Of a DNA stretch of 64,000 bases, positions 7,865 to 15,398 are shown piece after piece; position 1 is the stretch's first letter; each line of letters begins with the position of its first letter. Source of the DNA: Azospirillum brasilense. GTDB taxonomy: Bacteria; Pseudomonadota; Alphaproteobacteria; Azospirillales; Azospirillaceae. A program made the position numbers and the translations under genes. Below the pieces are notes generated by a model. The model saw only the letters and a program-made list of their open reading frames with translations, made no database searches and was not told the DNA's origin. The stretch covers positions 347,333-411,332 of the forward strand of contig NZ_QOKV01000001.1 in assembly GCF_008365405.1 (NCBI RefSeq), in the 5' to 3' direction.

Positions 7865-9184
7865 ATGTTGAAGACGGGGTTCCAGTCGGGCTTCAAGACC
7901 GGTCGCACCCTTGCGGCGGCCGCGGGTCTTGCCGTCACGTTCGCCGCGGGCTTCGCCGCCCCGGCGTCGGCCCAGGACACCATCAAGGTCGGCATCCTCC
8001 ATTCCCTGTCGGGCACCATGGCGATCAGCGAGACCACGCTGAAGGACGTCATGCTGATGCTCATCGAAGAGCAGAACAAGAAGGGCGGCGTTCTCGGCAA
8101 GAAGCTGGAACCGGTCGTCGTCGATCCCGCCTCCAACTGGCCCCTGTTCGCCGAGAAGGCGCGCGAGCTGGTCAGCAAGGACAAGGTGGCCGCGGTGTTC
8201 GGCTGCTGGACCTCGGTCAGCCGCAAGTCCGTCCTGCCGGTGTTCGAGGAGCTGAACAGCATCCTGTTCTACCCGGTGCAGTATGAGGGCGAGGAGTCCT
8301 CGCGCAACGTCTTCTACACCGGCGCCGCCCCGAACCAGCAGGCGATCCCCGCCGTCGACTATCTGGCGGCGACCGAAGGCGTGCAGCGCTGGGTGCTGGC
8401 CGGCACCGACTACGTCTACCCACGCACGACCAACAAGATCCTGGAAACCTATCTGAAGTCCAAGGGCGTGAAGTCCGAGGACATCATGATCAACTACACC
8501 CCGTTCGGCCATTCCGACTGGCAGAACATCGTCGCCGACATCAAGAAGTTCGGCTCCGCCGGCAAGAAGACCGCGGTCGTCTCGACCATCAACGGCGACG
8601 CCAACGTCCCCTTCTACAAGGAGTTGGGCAACCAGGGCGTCAAGGCGCAGGACATCCCGGTGGTCGCCTTCTCGGTGGGTGAGGAGGAACTGGCCGGCAT
8701 CGACACCAAGCCGCTGGTCGGCCATCTCGCCGCCTGGAACTACTTCATGTCGGTGGACACGCCGGAGAACAGCGACTTCATCAAGAAGTGGCAGGCCTAC
8801 ACCAAGAACGACAAGCGCGTCACCAACGACCCGATGGAGGCCCACTACATCGGCTTCAACATGTGGGTGAAGGCGGTCGAGAAGGCCGGCACGACTGACA
8901 GCAACGCGGTGATTGACAGCCTCGTCGGCGTGTCCGTCCCGAACCTGACCGGCGGCTACTCGGCCATGCTGCCGAACCACCACATCACCAAGCCGGTGCT
9001 GATCGGCGAGGTGCAGGAGAACGGCCAGTTCGAGACCGTCTCCAAGACGCCGGGCCTCGTGGTCGGCGACGAGTGGTCGGACTTCCTGCCGGACAGCAAG
9101 GACCTGATCTCCGATTGGCGCGCCCCGATGTCCTGCGGCAACTTCAACGTGAAGACCGGCAAGTGCGGCGGCAAGGGGTCGTGA
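7865..9184 (+). CDS. urtA: Urea ABC transporter substrate-binding protein UrtA
   Basis: Periplasmic urea-binding protein, 439 residues. An N-terminal signal region ends near AAPASAQ. The mature protein opens with DTIKVGILHSLSGTMAIS, the type-1 periplasmic binding fold used by urea/short-chain amide binding proteins. Characteristic UrtA stretches follow: VFGCWTSVSRKSVLPVFEE, LFYPVQYEGEESS and SKTPGLVVGDEWSDFLPDS. The C-terminus has the Cys-containing MSCGNFNVKTGKCGG tail. It is first in urtABCDE, behind a sigma-54 promoter, and is followed by a palindromic repeat that may stabilise its mRNA relative to the permease genes. Confidence 0.97.
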   Translation: MLKTGFQSGFKTGRTLAAAAGLAVTFAAGFAAPASAQDTIKVGILHSLSGTMAISETTLKDVMLMLIEEQNKKGGVLGKKLEPVVVDPASNWPLFAEKARELVSKDKVAAVFGCWTSVSRKSVLPVFEELNSILFYPVQYEGEESSRNVFYTGAAPNQQAIPAVDYLAATEGVQRWVLAGTDYVYPRTTNKILETYLKSKGVKSEDIMINYTPFGHSDWQNIVADIKKFGSAGKKTAVVSTINGDANVPFYKELGNQGVKAQDIPVVAFSVGEEELAGIDTKPLVGHLAAWNYFMSVDTPENSDFIKKWQAYTKNDKRVTNDPMEAHYIGFNMWVKAVEKAGTTDSNAVIDSLVGVSVPNLTGGYSAMLPNHHITKPVLIGEVQENGQFETVSKTPGLVVGDEWSDFLPDSKDLISDWRAPMSCGNFNVKTGKCGGKGS

Positions 9185-9221
9185 GGACCGTCTGAACGCC
9201 TTTTGGTGACTGGCTGCGTGG

Positions 9222-9326
9222 TGCCCCCTCCCTAACCCTCCCCCGCTTCGCAGGGGAGGGGATAAAACTTCCTCTCCCGCCCAGCGGGGGAGGGAAGGGG
9301 CCCGCGAAGCGGGAAGGGTGGGGGCA
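9222..9326. repeat. Palindromic GC-rich repeat, copy R2 (between urtA and urtB)
   Basis: Starts TGCCCCCTCCCTAACCC and ends GGGAAGGGTGGGGGCA. It is nearly identical in outer arms to R1 and R3, with a shorter inner hairpin (CCCGCGAAGCGGG). It lies 37 bases after the urtA stop and 47 bases before urtB. Confidence 0.85.
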
Positions 9327-9373
9327 ACGCCCTCTTCCAGAATAACGACTTTCGACACATCACAGGAACCGCG

Positions 9374-10990
9374 ATGCACCGCGCATTCTGCTGGCTGCTG
9401 GCCGCGTTTCTGGCGCTGGCCGCACCATCCGCCTTCGCCGCCGATCTGGCCTCGCTGGTCCGCGGCCTGGGCGCCGGCAGCTACGCCGAGACCGAGAGGG
9501 CCATCGCCGGGCTGGCCGAGACGGGCGATCCCGCCGTCGTGCCGGTGCTGGAATCCCTCCAGGCCGGCGACCTGCACGTCCGCAAGGCGGACGGCGCCGT
9601 GGTCGTCGCCAAGCGCGCCGGCAACGGCTACGCACTGACCGACCCGCTGACCGGCGCTGCGCTGGGCGAGGCGGACCGCAACGCGGTCGAGAAGATCCGC
9701 ATCAACAACGCTTTGCGTCGCACGATCAGCGCGACGCTCGGCGCGCTCACGCTGATGAGCCCCGACGCCAACACGCGCCGACAGGCCGCCGAGGCGGTGT
9801 TCAAGAGCCGCGACGCCAACGCGCTGGACGCGCTCAACACGGCCCTGGCCAAGGAAACCGACGAGCGCGTGCGCCGCGCGATGACCCAGGCGCGGGCCTC
9901 CGTCCTGCTGGCCGGGGACGCTCCCGACGCCGACAAGATCGCCGCCGTCGCGGTGCTTCAGGAGCGCGGCGACCAGGATGCGCTGGCCCTGCTGAACGGC
10001 GCTGCCAACAGCGTCTCCAACGGGGGCAACGACGCGGTGAAGGACGCCGCGAAGAAGGCCATCGCGTCCGTCGAGCAGCGGCTCGCCCTGTGGGGCGCCG
10101 CGCAAAATCTGTGGTACGGCCTGTCGCTCGGCTCGGTGCTGCTGCTGGCGGCGATCGGGCTGGCCGTCACCTTCGGCGTCATGGGCGTCATCAACATGGC
10201 GCATGGCGAGATGGTGATGATCGGCGCCTACGCCACCTTCCTGGTGCAGGAGGCCTTCCGCCAGTGGGCGCCGGGCCTGTTCGACTTCTCCATCCTGGTG
10301 GCTCTGCCCGTCGCCTTCCTGGTCTCCGGCGCGGTCGGCGTCGCCATCGAGCGCAGCGTGATCCGCTGGCTCTACGGGCGTCCGCTGGAAACGCTGCTGG
10401 CGACCTGGGGCCTGTCGCTGGCGCTCCAGCAGGCGGTGCGCTCCATCTTCGGGCCGACGAACCGTGAGGTCGGTGCCCCGTCCTGGATGTCCGGCGCCTT
10501 CGAGCTGGGCGGGCTGACCATCACCTACGGGCGGCTGTGGATCGTCGTCTTCGCCTTCCTCGTCTTCGGCGCGCTGCTGGTGGCGCTGCGCAAGACGTGG
10601 TTCGGGCTGAGCATCCGCGCCGTCACCCAGAACCGCAGCATGGCCAACGCCATGGGCATCCGCACCGCGCGGGTGGACGCGCTGACCTTCGGGCTCGGCT
10701 CCGGCATCGCCGGGCTGGCCGGGGTGGCGCTGAGCCAGATCGACAACGTCAGCCCCAACCTGGGCCAGGGCTACATCATCGACAGCTTCATGGTCGTGGT
10801 GTTCGGCGGCGTCGGCAACCTGTGGGGCACGCTGGTCGGCGCGCTGGCGCTCGGCGGCGTGAACAAGTTCCTGGAGCCCTACGCGGGCGCGGTGCTGGGC
10901 AAGATCCTGGTGCTGATCTTCATCATCCTGTTCATCCAACGGCGTCCGCGCGGCCTGTTCGCGCTGAAGGGCCGGGCGGTGGAGGCCTGA
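9374..10990 (+). CDS. urtB: Urea ABC transporter permease UrtB
   Basis: 538 residues. UrtB is longer than ordinary LivH permeases because of an N-terminal extracytoplasmic part. A signal peptide (ending AAPSAFAA) is followed by about 200 mostly alpha-helical residues with HEAT-like alternation (ANTRRQAAEAVFKSRDANALDALNTAL). From about residue 240 a LivH-type permease begins (LWYGLSLGSVLLLAAIGLAVTFGVMGVINMAHGEMVMIGAY). The coupling loop TWFGLSIRAVTQNRSMANAMGI and the INMAHGE motif are intact. Partner of UrtC, which starts 4 bases later. Confidence 0.97.
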   Translation: MHRAFCWLLAAFLALAAPSAFAADLASLVRGLGAGSYAETERAIAGLAETGDPAVVPVLESLQAGDLHVRKADGAVVVAKRAGNGYALTDPLTGAALGEADRNAVEKIRINNALRRTISATLGALTLMSPDANTRRQAAEAVFKSRDANALDALNTALAKETDERVRRAMTQARASVLLAGDAPDADKIAAVAVLQERGDQDALALLNGAANSVSNGGNDAVKDAAKKAIASVEQRLALWGAAQNLWYGLSLGSVLLLAAIGLAVTFGVMGVINMAHGEMVMIGAYATFLVQEAFRQWAPGLFDFSILVALPVAFLVSGAVGVAIERSVIRWLYGRPLETLLATWGLSLALQQAVRSIFGPTNREVGAPSWMSGAFELGGLTITYGRLWIVVFAFLVFGALLVALRKTWFGLSIRAVTQNRSMANAMGIRTARVDALTFGLGSGIAGLAGVALSQIDNVSPNLGQGYIIDSFMVVVFGGVGNLWGTLVGALALGGVNKFLEPYAGAVLGKILVLIFIILFIQRRPRGLFALKGRAVEA

Positions 10991-10994
10991 TCCG

Positions 10995-12134
10995 ATGCTG
11001 ACCCGCTTCTTCCTGATGGGCCTCGACAAGAAGGCCGGCGTGCTGCTGACCGTCCTGGCGGTGCTGGCCGTGGCGGTGCCGTTCATGGCGCTGGGCACCG
11101 CCCCGGACTCGCCCTGGCACCTCTCCACCCACACGGTGGCGCTGCTCGGCAAGTATCTGTGCTTCGCCCTGCTGGCGTTGTCGCTCGATCTCGTCTGGGG
11201 CTTTGTCGGCATCCTGTCGCTGGGCCACGCCGCCTTCTTCACGCTCGGCGGCTACGCCATGGGCATGTACCTGATGCGGCAGATCGGCTCGCGCGGGGTC
11301 TACGGCAACGCCGACCTGCCGGACTTCATGGTCTTCCTGAACTGGACGGAGCTGCCCTGGTACTGGCACGGCTTCGACCAGTTCTGGTTCGCCGCGATCA
11401 TGGTGATGCTGGTGCCGGGCCTGCTCGCCTTCGCCTTCGGCTGGTTCGCCTTCCGCTCGCGAGTCACCGGCGTCTATCTGTCGATCATCACGCAGGCGAT
11501 GACCTTCGCGCTGATGCTGGCCTTCTTCCGCAACGACATGGGGCTGGGCGGCAACAACGGCCTGACCGACTTCAAGGAGATCCTGGGCTTCGACGTCCAG
11601 GCCGCCTCGACCCGCGTCGGTCTGTTCGTGGCGACGGTGGTGGCGCTGGCCGCCGGCTACATCCTGGCCTCCGCGGTGGTGGCATCCAAGCTGGGCAAGG
11701 TGCTGATCGCCGTGCGCGACGCGGAGAGCCGGGTGCGCTTCCTGGGCTACGAGACCGACCGCTACAAGCTGTTCGCCTGGACGCTGTCGGCCTGCATGGC
11801 CGGCGTGGCGGGCGCGCTCTACGTGCCGCAGGTGGGCATCATCAACCCGTCGGAATTCTCGCCCGCCAGCAGCATCGAGGCGGTGATCTGGGTCGCCGTC
11901 GGCGGGCGCGGCACGCTGGCCGGGCCGGTGCTGGGCGCGGTGCTGGTGAATTTCGGCAAGAGCTACTTCACGGCGGCGCTGCCGGAGCTGTGGCTGTTCG
12001 CGCTGGGCGGCCTGTTCGTCCTGGTCACGCTGTTCCTGCCCAAGGGCATCCTGGGTCTGGCGGCGCAGCTCCGCGACCGGCTGCCGGCGCGCGCCACGGT
12101 TGCCGCCAAGCCGGCGGACCAGAAGGGAGTCTGA
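10995..12134 (+). CDS. urtC: Urea ABC transporter permease UrtC
   Basis: 379-residue LivM-type inner-membrane permease with about eight to ten hydrophobic segments. Family signatures: LALSLDLVWGFVGILSLGHAAFF, the GNNGLTDFKEI loop and the coupling helix VLIAVRDAESRVRFLGYETDRYKLFAW. It sits directly between urtB and urtD with very short gaps, consistent with one polycistronic mRNA. Confidence 0.97.
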   Translation: MLTRFFLMGLDKKAGVLLTVLAVLAVAVPFMALGTAPDSPWHLSTHTVALLGKYLCFALLALSLDLVWGFVGILSLGHAAFFTLGGYAMGMYLMRQIGSRGVYGNADLPDFMVFLNWTELPWYWHGFDQFWFAAIMVMLVPGLLAFAFGWFAFRSRVTGVYLSIITQAMTFALMLAFFRNDMGLGGNNGLTDFKEILGFDVQAASTRVGLFVATVVALAAGYILASAVVASKLGKVLIAVRDAESRVRFLGYETDRYKLFAWTLSACMAGVAGALYVPQVGIINPSEFSPASSIEAVIWVAVGGRGTLAGPVLGAVLVNFGKSYFTAALPELWLFALGGLFVLVTLFLPKGILGLAAQLRDRLPARATVAAKPADQKGV

Positions 12135-12139
12135 GAGAG

Positions 12140-12886
12140 ATGAGCACGGAAGACACCCTGCTGTATCTGGACGGCGTGTCGGTCAGCTTCGACGGGTTCC
12201 GGGCGCTGAACAGCCTGTCGCTGGTCATCGAGCCGGGCGAGATGCGGGCGATCATCGGCCCGAACGGCGCCGGCAAGACGACCATGATGGACGTCATCAC
12301 CGGCAAGACCCGGCCCGACACCGGCACCATCCTGTTCGAGGGCCGGACCGACCTGACCAGCCTGCGCGAGCCGGCCATCGCCAACCTGGGCATCGGCCGC
12401 AAGTTCCAGCGTCCCACCGTGTTCGAGATGCACACGGTCTGGGACAATCTGGAACTGTCGCTGAAGGCGCCGCGCCGTCCGCTGAAGACGCTGACCTATT
12501 CGGCCACGCGCGAGGACCGGGCGCGGATCGAGGAGATCCTCGACATCACCCGCCTGTCGCCGCGGCGCGACCGCCCGGCGGGCAGCCTGTCGCACGGCGA
12601 GAAGCAGTGGCTGGAGATCGGCATGCTGCTGGCCCAGGACCCGAAGCTTCTGCTGGTCGACGAGCCGGTGGCCGGCATGACCGACGCCGAGACGGAACAG
12701 ACCGCCCATCTGCTGAAGGACATCGCCGGCAAGCATTCGGTGATCGTCGTGGAGCACGACATGGTCTTCGTCCGCGAACTGGGCGTGAAGGTCACGGTGC
12801 TGCACGAGGGCTCGGTGCTGGCCGAAGGCTCGCTCGACACGGTGAGCGCCAACAAGCAGGTCATCGACGTCTATCTGGGTCGGTGA
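12140..12886 (+). CDS. urtD: Urea ABC transporter ATP-binding protein UrtD
   Basis: 248-residue LivG-type ATPase; ATG 12140 follows GGGAGTCTGAGAGAG. Walker A GPNGAGKTT, signature LSHGEKQWLEIGMLL (LSHGE is usual for UrtD), Walker B LLLVDEPVAGM and switch His in VVEHDM are all present. The gap to urtE is long (175 bases) and is filled by repeat R5. Confidence 0.97.
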   Translation: MSTEDTLLYLDGVSVSFDGFRALNSLSLVIEPGEMRAIIGPNGAGKTTMMDVITGKTRPDTGTILFEGRTDLTSLREPAIANLGIGRKFQRPTVFEMHTVWDNLELSLKAPRRPLKTLTYSATREDRARIEEILDITRLSPRRDRPAGSLSHGEKQWLEIGMLLAQDPKLLLVDEPVAGMTDAETEQTAHLLKDIAGKHSVIVVEHDMVFVRELGVKVTVLHEGSVLAEGSLDTVSANKQVIDVYLGR

Positions 12887-12900
12887 CCGCTAACGACAAT

Positions 12901-13040
12901 CCCTCTCCCGTCCCGGAAGAGGGTGCCCGCGCAGCGGGCGGGTGAGGGTCGTGCAAGGATCAAGGCACTGTTTCTTGCCGGTACCCTCACCCTCCCATGC
13001 TGCGCATGGGTCCCCCCCCTCTCCCGAGGCGGGAGAGGGG
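12901..13040. repeat. Palindromic GC-rich repeat, copy R5 (between urtD and urtE)
   Basis: Outer arms CCCTCTCCCGTCCCGGAAGAGGG and CCCTCTCCCGAGGCGGGAGAGGG, inner hairpins CCCGCGCAGCGGG and CCCATGCTGCGCATGGG. Same subtype as R4. It separates the two ATPase genes of one operon. Confidence 0.8.
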
Positions 13041-13061
13041 TTTTGGATCAGAGGAAGTTGC

Positions 13062-13757
13062 ATGCTCGACGTACGGTCTGTCGATCTCCATTACGGCGCG
13101 GCGCAGGCGTTGCGCGGCGTGTCGCTGACGGCGGAGGTGGGGAAGGTCACCTGCCTGCTGGGGCGCAACGGCGTCGGCAAGTCGTCGCTGCTGCGCGCCA
13201 TCGTCGGGCTGAAGCCGGTGACCGGCGGCACCATCGCCTGGGACGGCGGCGACATCACCAAGCTCGCACCCTCCGAACGGGCGCGGCGCGGCATCGCCTA
13301 TGTCCCGCAGGGGCGCGAGATCTTCCCGCTGCTGACGGTGCGGGAAAACCTGCTGACCGGCTACGCGCCGCTGAAGCGCGCCGACCGCTCCATCCCCGAC
13401 GAGGTGTTCGAGCTGTTCCCGGTGCTGAAGTCCATGCTCGACCGCCGCGGCGGCGACCTGTCGGGCGGGCAGCAGCAGCAGCTCGCCATCGGGCGGGCGC
13501 TGGTGACGCGGCCCCGGCTGCTGGTGCTGGACGAGCCGACCGAGGGCATCCAGCCCTCCATCATCAAGGACATCGGGCGGGCCATTTCCTACCTGCGCGA
13601 CAAGGGCACCATGGCGATCCTGCTGGTCGAGCAATATTTCGAGTTCGCCCGCGATCTGGCCGACGACTGGGCGGTGATGGAGCGCGGCGAGGTCATGCTG
13701 GCGGGCAGCCGCGACGGGCTGGAGGAGAGCGAGGTCCGGCGGTACCTGACCGTTTGA
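13062..13757 (+). CDS. urtE: Urea ABC transporter ATP-binding protein UrtE
   Basis: 231-residue LivF-type ATPase. ATG 13062 is chosen because it is preceded by AGAGGAAG and begins at the conserved MLDVRSVDLHYG; upstream codons in frame are repeat R5. Walker A GRNGVGKSS, signature LSGGQQQQLAIGRAL, Walker B LLVLDEPTEGIQPSI and switch His position occupied by Q (LLVEQYFEFA), which is normal for LivF/UrtE proteins. It completes the importer. No urease genes follow in this window. Confidence 0.96.
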   Translation: MLDVRSVDLHYGAAQALRGVSLTAEVGKVTCLLGRNGVGKSSLLRAIVGLKPVTGGTIAWDGGDITKLAPSERARRGIAYVPQGREIFPLLTVRENLLTGYAPLKRADRSIPDEVFELFPVLKSMLDRRGGDLSGGQQQQLAIGRALVTRPRLLVLDEPTEGIQPSIIKDIGRAISYLRDKGTMAILLVEQYFEFARDLADDWAVMERGEVMLAGSRDGLEESEVRRYLTV

Positions 13758-13772
13758 CGCGCCTGCGTCCAG

Positions 13773-13858
13773 GGCATCCTCGCGATGGCGGAGCCGCGGT
13801 CCCGCCATCCTGTGCTTCCCGTGGCGGGCACCGGGAACGCCGCCATCGCGAGGATGGC
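13773..13858 (+). terminator. Long stem-loop after urtE
   Basis: Arms GGCATCCTCGCGATGGCGG and GCCGCCATCGCGAGGATGGC enclose a second stem GGTCCCGCCA/TGGCGGGCACC. It is a very stable hairpin just after the urtE stop and 82 bases before the peptidase gene. There is no U-tract, so it may be a processing or stability element instead of an intrinsic terminator. Confidence 0.5.
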
Positions 13859-13940
13859 ACCCCTGCGCTTTGTGGAGCTTGGCGCGGAACCGCGATGCGC
13901 TACCATCGCTGCCAGTCATTCACACCGAAGGCAGTTCCGA

Positions 13941-15353
13941 ATGTCGAGCGTCCTGTCAGCCGACCCCGTTCTCCAGCAGGTTGACCGCGGTTTTGAAGAC
14001 TCCCTGGGCCGCCTCTGCGACCTGCTGCGCATCCCCAGCGTCAGCACCGACCCGGCCTACAAGGGCGATGTGCGCCGCGCCGCGGACTGGCTGGTGCGCG
14101 AGCTGAGCGGGCTGGGCTTCGACGCCTCCGTGCGCGAGACGGCCGGCCATCCCGCGGTCGTCGCCCACCATCCGGGGCCGGGCGGCGCCCCGGACAACAC
14201 GGATGTGCCGCACATCCTCTATTACGGCCATTACGACGTGCAGCCGGCGGAGCCGCTGGAGCTGTGGAACAGCCCGCCCTTCGAGCCGGCCATCGTCGAG
14301 GCCGAGCATGGCCGCCGCATCGTCGCCCGCGGCGCCGTGGACGACAAGGGTCAGGTGATGACCTTCATCGAGGCGTTCCGCGCTTGGCACGCCGTGCACG
14401 GCACCCTGCCGATCCGCGTGACCGTCCTGCTGGAGGGCGAGGAGGAAACCGGCAGCCCGAACCTGCTGCCCTTCCTGAAGGCCAACGCGGAGGAGCTGAA
14501 GGCCGACGTCTGCGTCATCACCGACACCAACGCCTGGAACATCGACACCCCGGCCATCACCACCCGGCTGCGCGGCCTGCTCTACGTCGAGGCGACGCTG
14601 CATGGGCCGAGCCACGACCTGCATTCCGGCATGTTCGGCGGCGCGGTGCTGAACCCGATCAACGCGCTGACCCGCATTCTCGGCCAGATTCACGACGAGG
14701 ACGGGCGCGTCCGCTTCCCCGGCTTCTACGACGACGTGGCCGAGCCGACGGACGAGGAAAAGGCGATGTGGCGCGACCTCGGCTTCGACGAGAGCGCCTT
14801 CCTGGCCGGCGTCGGGCTGAAGACCCCGGCGGGCGAGGCCGGGCGCAGCGCGCTGGAGCGGCTGTGGTCGCGCCCGACCTGCGACATCAACGGCATCTGG
14901 GGCGGTTACACCGGGGAGGGGTCAAAGACGGTCATCGCGTCCAAGGCGTCGGCCAAGCTGTCCTGCCGCCTCGTGCCCGCTCAGGAACCGGAAAAGATCC
15001 TGTCCGGCATCCGCAGCTTTCTGGAGGAGCGCACCCCGGCCGACGGGCGCTGGGAGATCAAGGTGTTCGGCCGCTCGCCAGGCGTCCAGGTGCCGACCGA
15101 CAGCCCCTATCTGCGCGCCGCCATGGCGGGGCTGGGCGACGTCTTTGCCAACAAGCCGGCGCTGGTCGGCAGCGGCGGGTCGATCCCGGTCGGCGGCTAC
15201 ATCCGGCAGGCGCTGGGCTTCGATTCGATCTTCGTCGGCTTCGGGCTGGAGGATGACCGCATCCATTCGCCCAACGAGAAGTTCGAGGTGAAGTGCCTGC
15301 ACAACGGCATCCGCTCCCACGCCGCCATGCTGGCGCGCTTCTCGGCCCTGTGA
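13941..15353 (+). CDS. M20 family metallopeptidase (dipeptidase)
   Basis: 470-residue zinc aminoacyl-dipeptidase or related amidohydrolase, cytosolic. ATG 13941 begins MSSVLSADPVLQQVDRGFEDSLGRLCDLLRIPSVSTD, the usual M20 dipeptidase opening. Metal and catalytic motifs: H and D in ILYYGHYDVQP, D in GAVDDKGQVM, the general-base EE in LEGEEETGSPN, D near ITDTNAW and the C-terminal H in DDRIHSPNEKFEVKCLHNG. A dimerisation/lid domain is inserted around residues 210-320. It is probably a separate transcription unit from urtE because of the intervening hairpin. Confidence 0.93.
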   Translation: MSSVLSADPVLQQVDRGFEDSLGRLCDLLRIPSVSTDPAYKGDVRRAADWLVRELSGLGFDASVRETAGHPAVVAHHPGPGGAPDNTDVPHILYYGHYDVQPAEPLELWNSPPFEPAIVEAEHGRRIVARGAVDDKGQVMTFIEAFRAWHAVHGTLPIRVTVLLEGEEETGSPNLLPFLKANAEELKADVCVITDTNAWNIDTPAITTRLRGLLYVEATLHGPSHDLHSGMFGGAVLNPINALTRILGQIHDEDGRVRFPGFYDDVAEPTDEEKAMWRDLGFDESAFLAGVGLKTPAGEAGRSALERLWSRPTCDINGIWGGYTGEGSKTVIASKASAKLSCRLVPAQEPEKILSGIRSFLEERTPADGRWEIKVFGRSPGVQVPTDSPYLRAAMAGLGDVFANKPALVGSGGSIPVGGYIRQALGFDSIFVGFGLEDDRIHSPNEKFEVKCLHNGIRSHAAMLARFSAL

Positions 15354-15366
15354 GCGCTGTGCGTCC

Positions 15367-15389
15367 CCCCGCTCCTTGTCGGAGCGGGG
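15367..15389. terminator. Hairpin between convergent genes
   Basis: CCCCGCTCC-TTGTC-GGAGCGGGG is a perfect 9-bp stem in the short gap between the M20 gene (plus) and the ankyrin-repeat gene (minus). It has no clear U-run on either side. A shared terminator is inferred from position. Confidence 0.5.
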
Positions 15390-15398
15390 ATGCATATC

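Noticed and set aside
7796..11242. Open frame of 1148 codons on the minus strand across urtA-urtC
   Set aside because: Antisense to three conserved genes and read through repeat R2; no domain content.
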